64,000 bases of DNA from Methylobacterium sp. 2A (GTDB taxonomy: Bacteria; Pseudomonadota; Alphaproteobacteria; Rhizobiales; Beijerinckiaceae), in the NCBI RefSeq assembly GCF_009806555.1, contig NZ_VUOK01000060.1, forward strand, positions 186,001 to 250,000, read 5' to 3'. Made by a program: the position numbers and the translations under genes. Of the stretch, positions 51,816-60,234 are shown piece by piece. Positions within the stretch are counted from its first letter, which is position 1, and every line of letters begins with the position of its first letter. The notes under the pieces were generated by a model that did not search any database, had not been told where the DNA came from, and saw only the letters and a program-made list of their open reading frames with translations.

Positions 51816-54371
51816 TCAGCCGCCTGCCGCCCGCCGCGCCGGCATGATGATCTCCACCAGCGTGCCGTCGTCGGCCGGCGTGGAGAGCCGAAGGCGACCG
51901 CCATTGGCCTCCACCAGGGCGCGGGGCAGGGCGAGGCCCTCCTCCACATCCGTGCCGCGACCGTCTGTGGCCCCCGTATCCCGAACCCGCAGGGCGACCG
52001 CCGCCCGCTCGACCGCCCCTGTCGACACGATGATCTGGCCGCCGGCCGCCGAACGCCGAAGCGCGTTCTCGATGATCAGGGCTGCGGCCCGACTCACGGA
52101 GCGCTCGTCGGCCTCCAGTTCCGCCAGATCGGAGGAGAAGCTCGTGCGCACGAGGATGCGGCCGCGGGCCGCCTCCGCCTGGAGCCGCGCCACGCATCCG
52201 GCCGCGACGTCGTTGAGATCGAGGGCGCGCGGTTCAAGGTGCAGGGCGCCGGCCTCCACGGCCGCGAGGTCGAGGAGTTTGCCGACGCGTTCGAGCATCC
52301 CGTGGCCCGAGGCCTTGATCTCGGCGAGACAGGCGCGATAGCGCGCATCGCCGAGGGCGCCGAAGGGCTCCTTCAGCATCGCATCGGCCAAGTCGATCAT
52401 CCCGGTGAGGGGGTCGCGGACGGCGCGGTCCAAACGCGCCAGGGCTGTCTCGTTCGAGGAGTCGCGGTCAGATGTCTCCAGTGGCGGATGCCCGCGGAGG
52501 CGGCTCGTCCGCTCGAGGAGGCCGATGAGACGGTCATCCCCCGCGGCGGCCTTGACCTCGAGCGTCACCGGCGTTCCCGCGAGGGTCACACGGCGCGGTC
52601 CCCCCACCACGCCGCGCAGGATGTCGGCGACGGTCAGCACGCAATCTCGGTCGAACTGGGCGACGAAGCTCCCGCCGACGATCTCCCGGGGCTCGCAGCC
52701 GAACAGGGTGGCGGCGGCGCGGTTCACGGCCACGATCCGTCCCGCCTGATCCAGGGTGACGATGCCGGTATCGAGAGCGTCCAGAGCGGCTTCGGCGCCG
52801 ACGGCCCGCTCGGCCTGCGCGGCCCGGGCAAGGCGTTCCGCCGCCAGGGCGGTCGCCGCATCGGCCTCCTCGACCGGGCGGAGGATCAGGCAGGTCGCGG
52901 CCTCGCCCGCCCAGATGCAGGCTCCGCTCAGGACTTCGACCGGCTGCGTATGCCCAGCCGCGCCTGAAATCGCGGTCAGGCGCGGGGCCGGATCCGCGTC
53001 CCCCGTCCGGGACAGGCCCGGAAGCAGCGTGTTGAGCCCGCGCTGCGACATGGCCGCGCTATCGGCGTCGCCGGTCAGCTCCAGTAGCCTGCGGTTTGCC
53101 GCGAGGACCACGCCATTCCGATGCACCAGAGCCGGAACCGGAAGCCCGTCCAGAATCTCGGCGAACGGAGCTGCGCTGCGCTGACCGTCGCGCAGATCCG
53201 GGATCCCCGCCTGTGGCCCGGGAAACGGCATGATCGCCCCGCCTTCCGGTCGCGATGCCGCGCTTTCGGGGGCCGCCTCGTCGCCGGCATAGCGTGCCCC
53301 GAGTGCCCGGGCGATCTCCCGGAATGCGGCATGCTCGTCCTTCGACAGAGCGACCGACGCGCGCTCGGCCTCGCCAGCACGCGCGGGCACAGGTTCGTCC
53401 GCGATCGCTTCGGCTTCGGCTTCGGAGGGCGCCTCGGTGAGGGCGGGCGCCGCGCTGTGCGCAACTTGCGTTTCCGGCGGGGCTGTCGGCGTGACCGTCG
53501 GCAGGGAGCGGATCAGGCCGAAGCCGGCAAAGCCCGAGAAGCTGGCTTCACCCCGTCCGAGCGGCGCGCCCGACAGTTCGATCCGGCACGGACCGGCGCC
53601 GGCATCCAGCACTGCCGGCTCGCCACGAAAGGTCCGCCGCTCCCGCAGGGCCGCCAGAACCCCATCGGCGCCCGACACGCGGCCGGCCGCGGCGAGATCC
53701 TGCCATCGCTGGCCGACGAGGCCCGCCAGCAGGTCCGGACCGGTGAATTGAACGACCACGCCCGAGGCATCGAGCCGCCACAGGAACCGGTCGTCCCGAA
53801 CCGAGGCGGGCGTGGGCTCTGCACCGGGCCCGATCGCGTTGCCCTCGGGTCCGGCTCCATACCGGCCCTGCGACGCATACGCGTGCGCCGAACCGGTATC
53901 CGCGCCGTCGGAACGCGCTGCCGGCACCGCTGCTGCCGCCATCGGGCGCGTCCGCGACACCACCGGAGCCGTGGGAATCAGCAGGATCGCGCTCCTCCCA
54001 TCATCGCGTTTCCCGCCGGCCAGCCAGCAGAGCATGGGCGGTGCGATGCGGCGTGGATCGAGGCGCAGCCGCGCGAGCCGGGGGGGAGCTTCGGTCGGAG
54101 CCGCCGCGACGATCTGGCGGGACAGCTCCGCAAGGCCGGGTCCGGAGAGCGACTCGGCCAGGGCGCGCGCCGCCGGGGGAGCGTGCAGGATCCGGCGCTC
54201 GTCCGCATCGATCACCAGATAGATCGCGTCCGACCGCGTCAGCGCCGCCGACAGGCTCGGCAGCCGCCGCCAGCTCGCGAACGCCGCGGCGAGGCCGTGC
54301 TCACGCTCCAGATCGGCCGGTGTCAGTGTCGTCTCCAAAGCCCGCGACCTCGAACCCAAACGCAATTCCAC
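51816..54371 (-). CDS. PAS-domain PdhS/PleC-like kinase lacking the phospho-His
   Basis: An ~851-residue cytoplasmic protein (start uncertain: TTG 54401, GTG 54371 or TTG 54365; GGGAGG lies at 54375-54380). Several PAS-like parts are visible: near residues 190-260 (DDRFLWRLDASGVVVQFTGPD), 400-480 (AEILDGLPVPALVHRNGVVLAANRRLL) and 530-610 (DALDTGIVTLDQAGRIVAVN). The C-terminal ~220 residues match PdhS/PleC kinases: ARYRACLAEIKASGHGMLERV, LLDLAAVEAGAL, LNDVAAGCVARLQ, ILVRTSFSSDLAELEADERSVSR, IIENALRRSAAGGQIIVST. The H-box reads DRAVRDPLTG where relatives have HELRTPLN-type residues: the phospho-His is Arg. The G1 box is DTGATD and G2 GLALPRALVEANGG, so ATP binding may also be weak. Confidence 0.82.
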   Translation of the reverse strand: MELRLGSRSRALETTLTPADLEREHGLAAAFASWRRLPSLSAALTRSDAIYLVIDADERRILHAPPAARALAESLSGPGLAELSRQIVAAAPTEAPPRLARLRLDPRRIAPPMLCWLAGGKRDDGRSAILLIPTAPVVSRTRPMAAAAVPAARSDGADTGSAHAYASQGRYGAGPEGNAIGPGAEPTPASVRDDRFLWRLDASGVVVQFTGPDLLAGLVGQRWQDLAAAGRVSGADGVLAALRERRTFRGEPAVLDAGAGPCRIELSGAPLGRGEASFSGFAGFGLIRSLPTVTPTAPPETQVAHSAAPALTEAPSEAEAEAIADEPVPARAGEAERASVALSKDEHAAFREIARALGARYAGDEAAPESAASRPEGGAIMPFPGPQAGIPDLRDGQRSAAPFAEILDGLPVPALVHRNGVVLAANRRLLELTGDADSAAMSQRGLNTLLPGLSRTGDADPAPRLTAISGAAGHTQPVEVLSGACIWAGEAATCLILRPVEEADAATALAAERLARAAQAERAVGAEAALDALDTGIVTLDQAGRIVAVNRAAATLFGCEPREIVGGSFVAQFDRDCVLTVADILRGVVGGPRRVTLAGTPVTLEVKAAAGDDRLIGLLERTSRLRGHPPLETSDRDSSNETALARLDRAVRDPLTGMIDLADAMLKEPFGALGDARYRACLAEIKASGHGMLERVGKLLDLAAVEAGALHLEPRALDLNDVAAGCVARLQAEAARGRILVRTSFSSDLAELEADERSVSRAAALIIENALRRSAAGGQIIVSTGAVERAAVALRVRDTGATDGRGTDVEEGLALPRALVEANGGRLRLSTPADDGTLVEIIMPARRAAGG

Positions 54372-54520
54372 GTTCCTCCCGGGAGAAACGACGACGACCA
54401 ACGCCCTTTTGTAAACGCTCTCTCGGGCAGGCGCTAAAACTTCGCAACGACCGTCACATGTTTACGTTATGTCAACCTTAATGCCGATGGCGTGGCTGGC
54501 ATATGACGGCGAATCGGTTA

Positions 54521-54535
54521 TTGTGCAGCGCACAA
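54521..54535. promoter_or_regulatory. TGC-rich palindrome in phasin promoter (PhaR-type candidate)
   Basis: TTGTGC-AGC-GCACAA is a perfect 6-base inverted repeat with 3-base spacer, 38 bases upstream of the phasin ATG. PhaR/AniA regulators of PHB synthesis bind TGC-rich palindromes. Identification as a PhaR site is inference. Confidence 0.55.
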
Positions 54536-54572
54536 CAAGCCATCCACAGGCTGATACGAGAGGAGACGACAC

Positions 54573-55061
54573 ATGGCCAATCCCCCGAACTACGAAGTCC
54601 CCGCCGAGATGCGCGAGATGGCCGAGAAGAGCGTCGAGCAGGCCCGCAAGGCGTTCGACAGCTTCATCGGCGCCGCCCGTCGCACGGCCGACACGGTGCA
54701 GGGCTCCGCGGAGCTGGCGCGGACCAACGCCCGTGACGTCTCGACCCGCGGCTTCGAATACGCCGAGCAGAACGTCAACGCGGCCTTTGATCTCGCTCAG
54801 AAGCTGGTCCGTTCCCGCGACATGCAGGAGGCCATGCAGCATCAGGCCGAATTCGTGCGCAGCCAGTTCGCCGCCATCCAGGCGCAGGCCAAGGAGTTCA
54901 GCGGCCTCGCCCAGAGCGCGATGCAGCAGGGCGCCGAGCGCGCCAAGTCGGCGATGCAACAGAGCGCCGACGAGGCCCGCAAGGCCATGGAGCAGGGTCA
55001 GGATGCCGCCAAGCAGACTGCTCAGAACGCGCAGGACGCCGCCGAGCGCGCCACGCACTGA
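54573..55061 (+). CDS. phasin family PHB-granule protein
   Basis: A 162-residue, almost wholly helical, Ala/Gln-rich protein without signal peptide, fitting the phasin_2 family that coats polyhydroxybutyrate granules. Hallmarks are EMREMAEKSVEQARKAFDSFI near residue 12 and SRGFEYAEQNVNAAFDLAQKL with KLVRSRDMQEAMQHQAEFVR; the last third is a coiled coil of repeated AMQQ, AKSAMQQSADEARKAME units. GAGAGGAG lies about 9 bases before the ATG. A TGC-rich palindrome in the promoter fits repression by PhaR. It stands alone; no pha biosynthesis genes are near. Confidence 0.9.
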   Translation: MANPPNYEVPAEMREMAEKSVEQARKAFDSFIGAARRTADTVQGSAELARTNARDVSTRGFEYAEQNVNAAFDLAQKLVRSRDMQEAMQHQAEFVRSQFAAIQAQAKEFSGLAQSAMQQGAERAKSAMQQSADEARKAMEQGQDAAKQTAQNAQDAAERATH

Positions 55062-55191
55062 CGTCGCCCTCCCGGACTGGGTCACGGCCCGCTGCCGGCA
55101 TCCGGTGGCGGGCCGTCTCGTTTTCGCCTGTATTGCCGCCGAGAGCCGCCCGGCGGACGGAACGGGTCCGCATCGAGCGAAGGATATTGGG

Positions 55192-55542
55192 ATGCGCCTC
55201 GCTGTCTTCGGCCCGACGCGCCAGCGTCATGCTCTCCGCTTGACGATCGCCGCCCTGGCGCTCGCTACCGCGCTGCCCGGGACGGCGGCCCGGGCGCAGT
55301 ACGTCGACGGCCCGAGCTACGATGATCCGGGCTATGAGCGCGGCTACCGCCGGGCGCCGCGTCGGGTCGAGCGTGAGCCCGTCGGCTTCAATTGCGATGC
55401 CGTGCAGCAGGGCATCACCGGGCCCAAGCCCTTCTCCTGCCCGCTTCCGGGTCCGCGGCCGCTCGGCGTGCGGTGTTTCTGCGATCTGCCGATCGCCTCG
55501 TTCAGCCCGGCGCAGACCGCCGTCGGCCGGGTCGTGCCGTAA
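55192..55542 (+). CDS. small secreted protein of unknown function
   Basis: A 116-residue exported protein. The signal peptide is RLTIAALALATALPGTAARA (to residue ~36). The mature part is short, Tyr/Asp/Arg-rich at first (YVDGPSYDDPGYERGYRR), then has four cysteines (FNCDAVQQ, FSCPLPGP, RCFCDLP) likely paired as disulfides. AAGGA lies about 8 bases before ATG 55192. No family recognised; conserved Cys and Pro residues (KPFSCPLPGPRPLGVRCFC) look like a compact periplasmic fold. It follows the phasin gene by 130 bases. Confidence 0.65.
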   Translation: MRLAVFGPTRQRHALRLTIAALALATALPGTAARAQYVDGPSYDDPGYERGYRRAPRRVEREPVGFNCDAVQQGITGPKPFSCPLPGPRPLGVRCFCDLPIASFSPAQTAVGRVVP

Positions 55543-55610
55543 GTGACGAGAGCGGCCGCGGCGCCCGGTATGGGCGACGCGGCCGGTGGTCCGGTGAGTC
55601 GCCGGACCGC

Positions 55611-56258
55611 TCAGTTCAGCACAACGACCTTGGCGCCGACTTTGACCCGCTCGTACAGGTCGGTCACATCCTCGTTGGTCATCCGGATGCAGCCCGACGA
55701 CACGGCCTGGCCGATCGTATCCGGCTCGTTGGAGCCGTGAATACGGTACTCGGTGTGGCCGATATACATGGCGCGGGCGCCGAGCGGGTTCTCGATGCCG
55801 CCGGCCATGTAGCGCGGCAGATCGGGGCGGCGGGCGATCATCGCCTTGGGCGGCGTCCACGACGGCCACTCGCGCTTCGCCGTGATCGTGTTGGTGCCGC
55901 TCCAGCTGAAGCCCGGGCGTCCGACGCCGACGCCGTAGCGGATCGCCTGACCGTGGCCGAGCACGTAGTAGAGCCGGCGCTCGGCGGTGGAGACCACGAT
56001 GGTGCCCGGGGCGTAGGGCGCGTCGAAGGCCACGACCTCACGGGGGATCGGCTGGACCTGCGCCTGCGGTGCGGCCTGCACGCCCTGGCCGTAGCCCGGG
56101 ACGTAGGTGCCCTGGTAACCGTACGGACCCTGATCCTGGTAATACGTGTCGGCCTCGTCGCTCCCGAAGGGATCGTAGGACGAAGCGGCGAGGGCGGGTG
56201 TCGCGGCAAGAACAGTCGCGCCCAGCAGCGCGGCGAGTGCGGTGACCGAGGTCTTCAT
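55611..56258 (-). CDS. L,D-transpeptidase (YkuD family)
   Basis: A 215-residue exported enzyme. Signal peptide MKTSVTALAALLGATVLAATPALA, then a Tyr/Gly/Gln-rich linker (~25-75) and a YkuD catalytic domain (from ~75). The active-site motif is IHGSNEP...GQAVSSGCIRM: His in IHGS and Cys in SSGCIRM. ANTITAKREWPSWTPP and ARAMYIGHTEYRI are typical of alphaproteobacterial YkuD proteins. These enzymes make 3-3 peptidoglycan cross-links or anchor outer-membrane proteins. GGCAGGCC precedes ATG 56258. It is convergent with the small secreted protein gene. Confidence 0.9.
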   Translation of the reverse strand: MKTSVTALAALLGATVLAATPALAASSYDPFGSDEADTYYQDQGPYGYQGTYVPGYGQGVQAAPQAQVQPIPREVVAFDAPYAPGTIVVSTAERRLYYVLGHGQAIRYGVGVGRPGFSWSGTNTITAKREWPSWTPPKAMIARRPDLPRYMAGGIENPLGARAMYIGHTEYRIHGSNEPDTIGQAVSSGCIRMTNEDVTDLYERVKVGAKVVVLN

Positions 56259-56382
56259 GGGTGGCCTGCCTGTGCAATAACCTTTGCCATTACAAGCGTG
56301 AGCATAGGCAACCAGTTCCACACAACCGCCACGATTTTGGTTGGCGGTGAAATACGCAGGCCCTTTCACCCGTGCTGGTTAA

Positions 56383-57201
56383 TCAGACCCCCTCGTCGGT
56401 ATGCACATCGAACCGGGCGAGATGGGCGTAGCCGAAGTTGGTGGAGATCGCGCAGTCGGTGGCATCGCGCCCGCGCGCCATGACGATGCGGCCGATGCGC
56501 GGGCGGTTGTGCCGGGCGTCGAAGGTGTACCAGCGCGGCCCGGACGGCCCGTCGAGATAGACCTCGAACCAGGCGGAGAAATCCATCGGCGCCGGGTCCT
56601 TGGGCACGCCGATGTCGCCGAGATAGCCGGTGGCGTAGCGGGCCGGGATGTTCATGCAGCGGCAGAACGCGATGGCCAGATGCGCGAAGTCGCGGCAGAC
56701 GCCCTCGCGCTGCATGAAGCCGTCATGGGCGGTGCGGGTGGCGTCGGCACGCTGGTAGTCGAAGCGCAGGCGCTCGTGGGTGTAGTCGACGATCGCCTGG
56801 ACGCGAGCCCAGCCCTCCGGCGTGCTGCCGAACAGCGACCATGCGGTCTGGGACAGCTTGTCGGTGTCGCAGTAGCGCGAGCCGAGCAGGAACATCAGCA
56901 CGGCATCCGGCAGGTCCTGCACCGGGATCTGGCGCGCTCCGGGCTCGACCACGTCCGGCTCGCCGCTGTCGGCGACCGTGAAATCGGCCGAAACCGTCAG
57001 TTGGCCCGGCGGCGCAACGATGCGGTGGCAGATGTTGTCGAAGGTGTCCCGATACTCGTGGGCCGGGATCGGCGGATCGAAGGTGATGACGTGCGGCGTC
57101 AGCACGTCGGGCATCCGCGACGGGTGGACGCTCAGCATCAGGATCATCGGGGTCGGCTGGGTCATCGTGAAGGCGATATCGAAACCCGTCTTGATCTTCA
57201 T
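56383..57201 (-). CDS. transglutaminase-like cysteine-peptidase-fold protein, His-to-Ser at the usual active site
   Basis: A 272-residue protein of the COG1305 transglutaminase-like group. An N-terminal beta part (residues ~1-130) is followed by the core with Cys in REGVCRDFAHLAIAFCRC, then DFSAWFEVYLDG and WYTFDARHN. In canonical members the aromatic before AW is His (HAWxEVY); here it is Ser, so the Cys-His-Asp triad is incomplete if no other His substitutes. This may be a non-catalytic branch, or a family-wide variant. It lies 66 bases downstream of a related gene with an intact His. ATG 57201 is chosen for its GAGATGG; ATG 57210 is possible. Confidence 0.8.
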   Translation of the reverse strand: MKIKTGFDIAFTMTQPTPMILMLSVHPSRMPDVLTPHVITFDPPIPAHEYRDTFDNICHRIVAPPGQLTVSADFTVADSGEPDVVEPGARQIPVQDLPDAVLMFLLGSRYCDTDKLSQTAWSLFGSTPEGWARVQAIVDYTHERLRFDYQRADATRTAHDGFMQREGVCRDFAHLAIAFCRCMNIPARYATGYLGDIGVPKDPAPMDFSAWFEVYLDGPSGPRWYTFDARHNRPRIGRIVMARGRDATDCAISTNFGYAHLARFDVHTDEGV

Positions 57202-57266
57202 CGCGGCCATCTCGCTGTGGTGCCATTCGCGCGGGGTCGCCACGCACGCTCGTTCCGGGTCCGGAA

Positions 57267-58211
57267 TCAACGCGCCGGGACTGGGGTGGAATCCTGGCTC
57301 TGGATCGGCGCTGCCGGGGCCGGATTCATCGTGGCCATGGGCAACTCGACGACGTCGACTTCGACGCGCATGCCGAGATCGTCGCTGGCCAGACCGAAGA
57401 AGGATCCGTGCAGCGGCACGGCCTGTGCCGGATCACGCGTCACCGCCACGCGGATCAGGTCGCGGTTCCCGACAATCCCGTTGGTGGGGTCGAACTCGAC
57501 CCAGCCGGCGCCGGGCAGGTAGACCTGCAGCCACGCATGGGTTGAGCCGCCGCCGACATGGCGCGCCCGGTCGTTGCGGGGATTGTAGAGATATCCGGAC
57601 ACGAAGCGGGCCGCCATGCCGAGCGCCCGCACCGCCTCCATCATCAGCACCGCGAAATCGCGGCACGAGCCGCGCTTGCCGCGCAGGGTGGTGAGCGGGT
57701 CCTGCACGCCCTTCTCGGAGCGCGCGAGGTAGGTGAAGTTGGCGCGCACGCTGCGGGTCATGGCGGCCAGCAGTTCCTGCGTGGGGATGCGCCCGTCCGC
57801 CGGCAGGAAGCTGCGCGCCCAGGCATCGACCTCGTGGCGCGGGTCCGGCCATTGCCGCTCGATCGAGCGGGCGAGATCCGGCATGTCCTCCGCGCCGTAG
57901 CCGAACGGGTAATGGGTCGCGTGCGGGGCGAGGGGGAAAACCGGGGCGTGCTCCGGCGTGTGCTCGAGGGTGATGCCGCAGGCGAAGGTGAGTCTTTCCG
58001 CCCGTGTGTCGAAGGTCGCCACTGCCACGCAATTGCCGAACACGTCGAAGAGCCAGCGCAAGGTGGCCGGCTCCGGCGTGATGTCGAGGGTCGCCTCGAT
58101 CAGCCGCTGGTCGTAGCTGTCGCGCGGCCGGAACATGATCCGGTGCTCGCCGAACGAGACCGGGCGCCGGTACTGGTAGACCGTTTGGTGGCGGACGGAC
58201 AGGATCGGCAA
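57267..58211 (-). CDS. transglutaminase-like protein with intact triad
   Basis: A 314-residue COG1305 protein. Residues ~1-110 are the Bact_transglu_N beta-rich domain (SVRHQTVYQYRRPVSFGEHR). The core has Cys in GKRGSCRDFAVLMMEAVRAL, His in STHAWLQVYLPG and Asp in WVEFDPTNG, with VSGYLYNP between, so the protease/transglutaminase triad is complete. Its role is not known; relatives are often paired with a second copy, as here (56383-57201). TTG 58211 is the start: GGGAGAG is ~6 bases upstream; longer frames upstream are not protein-like. No signal peptide. Confidence 0.85.
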   Translation of the reverse strand: MPILSVRHQTVYQYRRPVSFGEHRIMFRPRDSYDQRLIEATLDITPEPATLRWLFDVFGNCVAVATFDTRAERLTFACGITLEHTPEHAPVFPLAPHATHYPFGYGAEDMPDLARSIERQWPDPRHEVDAWARSFLPADGRIPTQELLAAMTRSVRANFTYLARSEKGVQDPLTTLRGKRGSCRDFAVLMMEAVRALGMAARFVSGYLYNPRNDRARHVGGGSTHAWLQVYLPGAGWVEFDPTNGIVGNRDLIRVAVTRDPAQAVPLHGSFFGLASDDLGMRVEVDVVELPMATMNPAPAAPIQSQDSTPVPAR

Positions 58212-58339
58212 ATCGGCTCTCCCGGCGCATGCCGCCGTGGCTTCATCAACGCGCGACGGCACGATGCAAGGGCCGGGCCCCGCCGGTCGAAGGCCGGTGC
58301 GCGAAGGGGCGATTGGCAGCGCAACCGGACGATGGCCCC

Positions 58340-58933
58340 TCAGAGGACCGGCGGTGGCGGCTCGGCGGCTGCGCGTTCCGCCTCGACCAGGACGTCGAGC
58401 GGGCGCCAGGGCTTGGCGATGAACACGGCCTCTTGCGGCAGTTCGGGGCGGGGCAGATCGTGGCCTGAGGTCACGACCAGTCGCGCCCGGGGCCAGAGGG
58501 TCGCCACCGCCCGGGCGAGCTGCAGCCCGTCCATCTGGCCGGCGAGCCGGACATCGGCGAAGACCAGCGCGACCTCGCCACCCCGCGCCTGCAGGACCGA
58601 CAGGGCCGCTTCGGCGCTGTTGCACCCGATGACGTCGAGCTCGGTCTCTTCGAGCAGCGTCTCGGCGAGGGCGCGGATTTCGGGATCGTCTTCAACCACG
58701 AGTGCTAGCCGCGGATGCGCGGTAGCCGATGCGGCGACGCCGGCCTCCTGTCGGGCGGGCTGGTCGGCCTCCTGACGCACGCGGCGCACGAGGGCGGCGA
58801 GATGCTCCGGCACGCCCTCGGAAACCAAATCATCGTAGAACGACGCCAATGTCCGGCCGATCTGATCGAGCGGAACGCCCGGCGTCAGCGTATCGGTAAG
58901 CGGCAGGGGTGCGCTCGTCTGGTGCTTGCTCAA
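58340..58933 (-). CDS. NepR-like domain fused to a response-regulator receiver
   Basis: A 197-residue protein in two parts. Residues ~22-54 (PLDQIGRTLASFYDDLVSEG then VPEHLAALVRRVR) follow the two-helix pattern of the anti-sigma factor NepR (xxIGxxLxxxYDxVVxEPVPxxxxxLL). Residues ~75-190 are a receiver domain: acidic EDD81-83, phospho-acceptor Asp127 in LVFADVRLAGQMDGL, Thr/Ser in VVTSGHDLP and Lys174 in VFIAKPWRP. NepR normally binds sigma EcfG and is removed by phosphorylated PhyR; here the same two functions appear covalently joined, though the receiver is of a different branch from PhyR. TTG 58933 is chosen with GGGGGGAG upstream. No sigma factor or kinase is adjacent. Confidence 0.78.
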   Translation of the reverse strand: MSKHQTSAPLPLTDTLTPGVPLDQIGRTLASFYDDLVSEGVPEHLAALVRRVRQEADQPARQEAGVAASATAHPRLALVVEDDPEIRALAETLLEETELDVIGCNSAEAALSVLQARGGEVALVFADVRLAGQMDGLQLARAVATLWPRARLVVTSGHDLPRPELPQEAVFIAKPWRPLDVLVEAERAAAEPPPPVL

Positions 58934-59052
58934 GGACTCCCCCCGAAGTCTTCCCGTGCGACGGACAAGAACGCGGTGCACAGGGAGGAAAGTCGGCAAT
59001 TCGCCGGTGGTTGCGAAACGCAGACCGAATCGCGACGCGGCTCTCGGACCCG

Positions 59053-60234
59053 TTACTGCGTGACGGTTTCCGCGTCGGCATACGCCATGATGCCGGAGAC
59101 CGCCCGCACGTTCTGGTAGCGCGAGCCGCGGGTGCTCATCATCGCCTCGAACTTCTCGTGGACCTGGGCCACCGACAGGCTGACGGGCTTGCGATGGCGA
59201 CCGCGGCCGGTGAAGCGACCCGCCGCGAAGAAGATCGCGCGGTTGGCCCGGGCCGGACCGGGGAGCAGCGCAGCTGCGGCCGTGGCCGGCTTGTTCACGA
59301 CGTTGGCGAGGAATTCCTCGGCGTCGTCCGGCCCGAGGAAGTGGGCAAGGTAGACTTCGCCGAGAGTAAGTTCGCGCCCGATGCGCAGCGCGATCCGGGC
59401 GGCGTCCCGCTTGAGCATCTCGCCGGCCATCAGCGCCGAAAGATAGGGATCGCGGCGCAGTTCGAGTACCCGGGCGCGCTCGGCCGGATCGGTGATCACC
59501 GGCCGGTCGTTGGCATCGGCCGTGACCAGCGCGGCCTCCTTCTCCAGGCCGTACTTGGCGCCGAAGTCGCGGACGACGCCGAGCCACGTGCGCTCGATGA
59601 ATTGATAGAGGCCGGTCGCCGAGGAGGTCTTGGCCTGGACCGCCGTGATAAAGCTCGATTCCTTGTCGGCCACCGCCATGAGCAGGACTGGGTCGGTCTG
59701 CACGGCCTGTGCGGCGCGCACGATCGTCTGGACGATGTGGCGCCGGATCTTCATCGGGCCGAATTCGAGGATGTCGTTCGGGTCGCCCCCCGCACTTTCG
59801 GAGAGCAGGAAGTCGTAGGACACGCGGTCGACCGTGTTGGAGCCGATCTCGGTGTCGAGGTCGTGCACGGCGGCGAAGCTCGACGCAGCGCGCAGGGGCG
59901 TGCGCTCCAGCTCGTCCTCCAGCGCCACGGTGTGGATGCGCGGCCGCGGCATCGGGATCTCGGTGGCGGCTTCCGCGACCGACACGGCCGGCGACAGGCC
60001 GACCTTGCCGAGATCGACGCCCGAGCCGATCAGCGCCGCGCTGAGGCCGCCGGCGATCAGCGACACGGTCATCACCGACCGGACAAGGGCGGAACGGCTG
60101 CCATGGGCGCGGCCGAGCATCGGCTGCGCGGCGATCACGTCGGCGCGGCCCGCGCCGAAATGCCCGGCGCCCGGTTTGCCCGTGCCCGACTTGCCCATGA
60201 TGGTCTTCGACGTTCCGACCGTGCGGCCCTGCAT
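59053..60234 (-). CDS. lytic transglycosylase-like (SLT-domain) protein
   Basis: A 393-residue protein. A basic, Gly-rich N-terminus (~1-45) precedes a membrane or signal helix (SLIAGGLSAALIGSGVDLG, with AVSVAEAA after it). The SLT core follows, with catalytic Glu in MAVADKESSFITAVQAKTSSATGLYQFIERTWL. A long helical C-terminal region (DPYLSALMAGEMLKRDAARI, LGEVYLAHFLGPDDAEEFL) is typical of rhizobial soluble transglycosylases. They cut the glycan strand to 1,6-anhydromuramyl products. ATG 60234 is chosen with GGAT; ATG 60282 is possible. The gap to the TonB receptor (60235-60506) has no gene I can support. Confidence 0.82.
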   Translation of the reverse strand: MQGRTVGTSKTIMGKSGTGKPGAGHFGAGRADVIAAQPMLGRAHGSRSALVRSVMTVSLIAGGLSAALIGSGVDLGKVGLSPAVSVAEAATEIPMPRPRIHTVALEDELERTPLRAASSFAAVHDLDTEIGSNTVDRVSYDFLLSESAGGDPNDILEFGPMKIRRHIVQTIVRAAQAVQTDPVLLMAVADKESSFITAVQAKTSSATGLYQFIERTWLGVVRDFGAKYGLEKEAALVTADANDRPVITDPAERARVLELRRDPYLSALMAGEMLKRDAARIALRIGRELTLGEVYLAHFLGPDDAEEFLANVVNKPATAAAALLPGPARANRAIFFAAGRFTGRGRHRKPVSLSVAQVHEKFEAMMSTRGSRYQNVRAVSGIMAYADAETVTQ

